DNA of 64,000 nucleotides, from NCBI RefSeq assembly GCF_921293095.1, contig NC_060251.1:61459585-61523584 (forward strand), given 5' to 3'. A program made the translations under genes and the position numbers. The notes under the pieces are model-generated. The model searched no databases. It saw only the letters and a list, made by a program, of their open reading frames with translations, and was not told the origin of the DNA. Of this stretch, positions 60,297 to 64,000 are shown piece by piece; positions within the stretch are counted from its first letter, which is position 1, and each line of letters starts with the position of its first letter. The stretch comes from Ischnura elegans (lineage: Eukaryota; Arthropoda; Insecta; Odonata; Coenagrionidae).

Positions 60297-61993
60297 ATAA
60301 AAAACGTTCAAAAAAGAAATTGAAAACCTGGAAATTTAAAATCACCCTTTTAAGCGCGGGCAAAATGCTGTTTTTTTTCTAAAGATTTGCCAGATTGTGA
60401 GGAGATTATTGGGCCGGGCATGATCGGACAGTGCAGTATAGGGTGAATTCTCTTCTGTAATATCCGCGCCTTATCCTAATTTACCTTTAGGATAGGTGCA
60501 AATTTCCAGTTAGAGTAAACCAGTTGAGTAAGTGCAATTGAAAATAATAATAATGATTGTGACTCTGATGTCTAGGGCATCAATTTTGTCTCCAGCTTTT
60601 GGATTCTGTGCAGCAAACCTGAGTATTTTAAGTAATTTTTTCTCTATATTTATCAGGAATTTAGTCTTAAACAATTTTTAATGGGAACAGAATTACATAG
60701 GTTATAATCTTTATTGGTTATTATACTACTGGTGAATAACATTAGTTGAAATTTATTCTTTTGTCGAATGCCGGGGAAAATGTTTGTTTTTATTATTTAA
60801 TTCTTGATTAATCGTAGTTTATCTATACTTTAAAATCTTTTCCTCTTGACCTGTCTAACATCATACTATTGGTCTCTACGTTCTCGTATTGGTAGCCTTT
60901 GATATATGGCGGAGAAAATTCTTGTTTGAGCACCATTTTTGTGACAGTTTCCTCATTACTCGGAATTAATATTTATTCTGAGCGTCTCCTCCGCTTCACG
61001 TGACCACTACCACACAGTGGCAAACGACTGATTTCCATCTTCTGCTATTGGTTGCAACTGCATCTCCTGTGTGATTGTACCATGCACCATCACCATGATG
61101 CAACGCTGTTGCGATGGCGACTTGGTGCTCTGCTCGCGGGGCGCCGGAGGTCATACTGCCGCAGACGAGCGAAATGGCTCGCTTCACGCACCCTTTACGC
61201 CTGTCATGCGCCCGGGGCAGTTAACGAAACAAATTGCCCGCCCCCCTTCTGTGAGTGTTTGGAGCAGCGTACAATATGTCAAGAGGCGTAGGTATATGCG
61301 TCCCGCACCACGTACTCGATGGGCACTGGTGCTTCAGTGGAGCATTGTGCAACATTGAATGGTTACCGAAGGAAGAGATATTTGCCTGCCTCACATCTTT
61401 CGTGCGGCAGCCCATTGGCTCGTTAGCCATCTTCGGAGTGTTGCAGTGTTGCTATTTCACGGAGTGATGCCGTAATCACTGGAGGGAGTTGCGATCATGG
61501 TTTTTGGGCATTTGTTTTGATGTCTGATTGCGACAGGTTTTTCTAGCCATCCCGCCAGCATCTTATGTCCTGAAGATTAATACTGTTTAATTCAGATTAA
61601 CCTTAATGTTAAGACAGTACTAATCGAGGAAGCCGTCACAAGACCCCTTTGAGCGACCTTAATTTGCAAGAGCTGTGGTTATTTTAGCCAGGGCTGGTCA
61701 CAGTGTCACCCACATGCATGGTGCAAGTCGTGTCATGGAAAAATTATTTTATATAATACGTAGTACAATATGTGACTGGTTGAGAGGAAGTTGTTGCTTC
61801 TGGGGGAATGCGCCTTCAGCATATGGAGGATGGTCACCCCTCATTACACCAGCATTATTACTTTCATCTTTACCGGTATTGGCTGGTGTTAATGCAGCAT
61901 TATAACTTAAAAGTAATTAAACTCTACAAAATACCACTCAGAATATTTATCAACTCAGTAATAATTTACAATCAGTACGTTTCGCAGTATTAA
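60297..61993. other. no gene recognised; GC-rich patch at 60.98-61.48 kb
   Basis: 60980-61480 is GC- and CpG-rich with several overlapping frames on both strands (63-95 codons), none with a family signature. A 76-codon frame at 61675-61905 also lacks motifs. An unrecognised transposon or a CpG-rich regulatory region are both possible. Confidence 0.35.
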
Positions 61994-62245
61994 CGATTCC
62001 TCCACTGCAAAAACGCTCAACAATCGCCCACCGAATCAAATCCGCTCATTTTAGTAGCCCAACAATACGAATAAGCTCAGCTGGCAGTATCTGGAGCATA
62101 AACGCTCATCTCCTATTCTCCAAGCATGGAGGTGAGCGTGCATGCTCTGGGCACTGCCAGCTGAGCGGATTCGTATTGTTGGGTACTAGACGAGCGGATT
62201 TGATTCGGTGGGCTATTGTTGAGCGTTTTTGCAGTGGAGGTATCG
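61994..62245. mobile_element. foldback MITE, long member of the CGATACCTC family
   Basis: The ends CGATTCCTCCACTGCAAAAA and TTTTTGCAGTGGAGGTATCG are inverted repeats, and nearly the whole element folds into arms of about 115 bp (inner parts CTCAGCTGGCAGT with ACTGCCAGCTGAG) around a short loop near 62105-62130. The outer 50-55 bp of each arm match the 134-bp element at 52.2 kb; the inner part is extra. No clean target-site duplication was seen. Confidence 0.85.
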
Positions 62246-62559
62246 CTATAGCACCATCAGGACTGAATACATAGTTACCGTGGCTCGGGTGAGTTTTATG
62301 TTTTCCGTGTGAGATCAGTTAGTAGCAAGAAAAAACACTGGGCATTAGTAATATGTTTATTAATTATAACAGCCAAATCAATACATTTTTACTCAGCAAT
62401 ATCTATCCTGGTCCTTCCTTCTCCCTCTTCCTTGGCCGAAAAAGGTGTCAGCCGATACAATTACGTAAAAATATATGATTAACTAACCGTTATATTGGCT
62501 CGTGGCTCGGGTTCAAAACACCGCGATGGCAGAGAATTTTCAGAAACTTCTTGATCTGT

Positions 62560-62750
62560 GCTTGAAGGTTGTGTGGAGGACATTTCAAGCGCAGCACTCC
62601 GTCCGTCGGATGGGACGTTAAGTCGTGGTCCCCTTGGCACCTTCCGTCAAGAGCAGGCTAATGCCGATGCCGGATTTCCTTCCTTCCTTCCATACCCTTC
62701 CGTCATGGCGCAAATGACCTCTGCTATCGGTCGCCTCCTCCAAATACCAT
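62560..62750 (+). repeat. SINE-like repeat sharing its 3' domain with the SINE at 6.5 kb
   Basis: GGGACGTTAAG is followed by a stretch with GCTAATGCCGATGCCGG, pyrimidine runs, ATGGCGCAAATGACCT and the end TCCTCCAAATACCAT (62736-62750). The same order appears on the minus strand at 6.48-6.62 kb. The 5' part (GTGTGGAGGACATTTC ... CGTCCGTCGGATG) differs, so the two elements share a tail but not a head. A 74-codon frame here is a by-product. Confidence 0.65.
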
Positions 62751-64000
62751 GTTACCACGTTATATTGATACGTCATTGTTGACTAAGCAGGAGGTGGAGA
62801 TGAAATAATGTATCAACATTAATTTTAATTGTTTTGGCATCCAAAAGTACGCATTTGAATTTTGCTGGGCTTCGGTATGACACGCCATATTATTGCTCCA
62901 GAAAGAGATAAAGACAAAATATTTGGAGCAATCGCAGTAATTTATGGTTTTATTGCAATAAGAATTCTAGATTCATTAGTTATTACGAAAAAAGACATTC
63001 TGACGCGCGTTTTCACGATTGTTTACCTTAAGTTCCAACTTTTTATTTCTTTCGTATAGTTGTTCACATCTTCGTTTCAAATGGTCTTTTATAGAAGGAA
63101 ATTGTCTGATTTTATCATCTTTTGTCATTATGCTGTTGCTGAATAACATTGATAGAAATTGATTCATTAGATAAATACCTAAGAAAATATTTTTTTGTGA
63201 TATCGCCTTAATCATTATTTTCTCATTAATCATAACTTTGATGAACCATTTTTCTACTGAATGTGGTGCTAGATTTAGGCTTTTCTTGAGAATTTGGTGG
63301 GAGTTTACTGTAAATAATGGTCGACAACAGTTTAGCAATGTCTGTGATTTTGATAATTCGTTATCGACCTTGGAATAAAGTTCAAAATCAAGCGAAATCA
63401 AATAAAATCAAGTTGAAAAAAAAGTTCTAAAACTTTAAAACTTTATTTTTAACCATTTACATCTATCGTGATAGCTATGACCAGTGGCTGGTATTCCTAC
63501 GGTTCAGATTATAAAATACTTAAATTATGAATTCATGCGAAGTCGTAAAACTCTCTTTTTGACTCGAGAGTTCATTCTTTGAGCATTGTTTGAATTTCCT
63601 TGAGCATTGAGAATGATTTGACTGTCCTCTATCATTCTGGCTTGTTAAGGCCACTTGCTTCTTTCGTCACTTCATGGATAACGATTTAGCGTGAAAGTTG
63701 AATTTATGGTGTACTTAACCGTCATACAGCGGTTGTCTCTCTTCCCGACCTTTAACACCGCTGGCAAGAGCCGCTCAAGAATCCTTTGTATTCCTCTCGG
63801 ACTTGGGATGATGTACCAAACGCCGCGCCGTGGCAGAAGGTGAAAGCGAAGAAAATGGCAGGGAACCCAGGTTTTGAATGAGACCGAACATCGCGATAAT
63901 GGCATTTTGTGACGTCAGTGTGGGGGGAGGGTATGGAGGAGCTCGCAATTCCGCGAGCTTTGCATAATAAGCGTTTAAGTGGGGTTTGGGCATGCCAAAG
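62751..64000. other. no gene recognised
   Basis: A 141-codon frame on the minus strand (63401-62976) begins on TTG, has no known domain and is near the longest expected by chance. The GC-richer end (63700-63990) has two overlapping minus-strand frames of 72-77 codons without motifs. Confidence 0.35.

Noticed and set aside
62976-63401. 141-codon open frame on the minus strand
   Set aside because: It starts on TTG, has no known domain or splice/promoter context, and an open frame of this length is roughly what chance gives once in 64 kb at this base composition.

Overview
The window is nuclear DNA from an arthropod, almost certainly an insect. The support is a six-exon takeout/JHBP-family gene with GT-AG introns, an arthropod core promoter (TATA plus TCAGT initiator), AT-rich intergenic DNA, tRNA-derived SINE fragments, broken LINE 3' ends and many non-autonomous DNA transposons. 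The species cannot be fixed from the sequence. Nothing is bacterial or operon-like: most open frames are short, lie in AT-rich or repeat DNA and have no recognisable family.

Genes. The one complete gene is on the minus strand, 8287 down to 1511. Six exons join without a frame break into a 249-residue secreted protein of the takeout family, which carries small hydrophobic ligands in haemolymph and chemosensory tissue. Its promoter is visible at 8434-8468, with a run of G tracts just upstream. At 47520-47631 on the plus strand there is a lone signal-peptide exon ending in the same intron phase, probably exon 1 of a second secreted, possibly takeout-like, protein whose later exons I could not find before 64000. 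A CpG-rich segment ending in a good donor (43130-43243) could be its non-coding first exon. The two genes would then point away from each other, about 39 kb apart.

Layout. 1-131: LINE 3' end. 1511-8468: takeout-like gene with SINE fragments in its introns. 8.9-9.3 kb: tandem duplication. 10-14 kb: SINE fragments, a hAT-like MITE, a PIF/Harbinger-like MITE and an unclassified TIR element. 15-20 kb: mostly featureless with small duplications. 20.3-23 kb: a foldback, a piggyBac-like MITE and a 0.67-kb TIR element. 25-28.3 kb: a 3.2-kb region bracketed by long inverted arms, with a near-perfect foldback at 26.5 kb carrying a hammerhead-ribozyme-like core. 29.6 kb: second piggyBac-like MITE. 32-35 kb: hAT-like elements and a duplication. 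36.6-38.1 kb: two RTE-like LINE tails. 39.5-45.3 kb: a large inverted repeat and several hAT-like MITEs. 46-50.2 kb: a perfect hairpin, the signal-peptide exon, a Jockey/CR1-like LINE tail, two MITEs and a 146-bp tandem array. 52.2 and 62.0 kb: two members of one foldback family. 55.5-56.5 and 60.1 kb: further LINE ends. 62.6 kb: a SINE sharing its 3' domain with the one at 6.5 kb.

All calls come from reading the sequence. Family names rest on remembered motifs, and element boundaries given without a target-site duplication are approximate.
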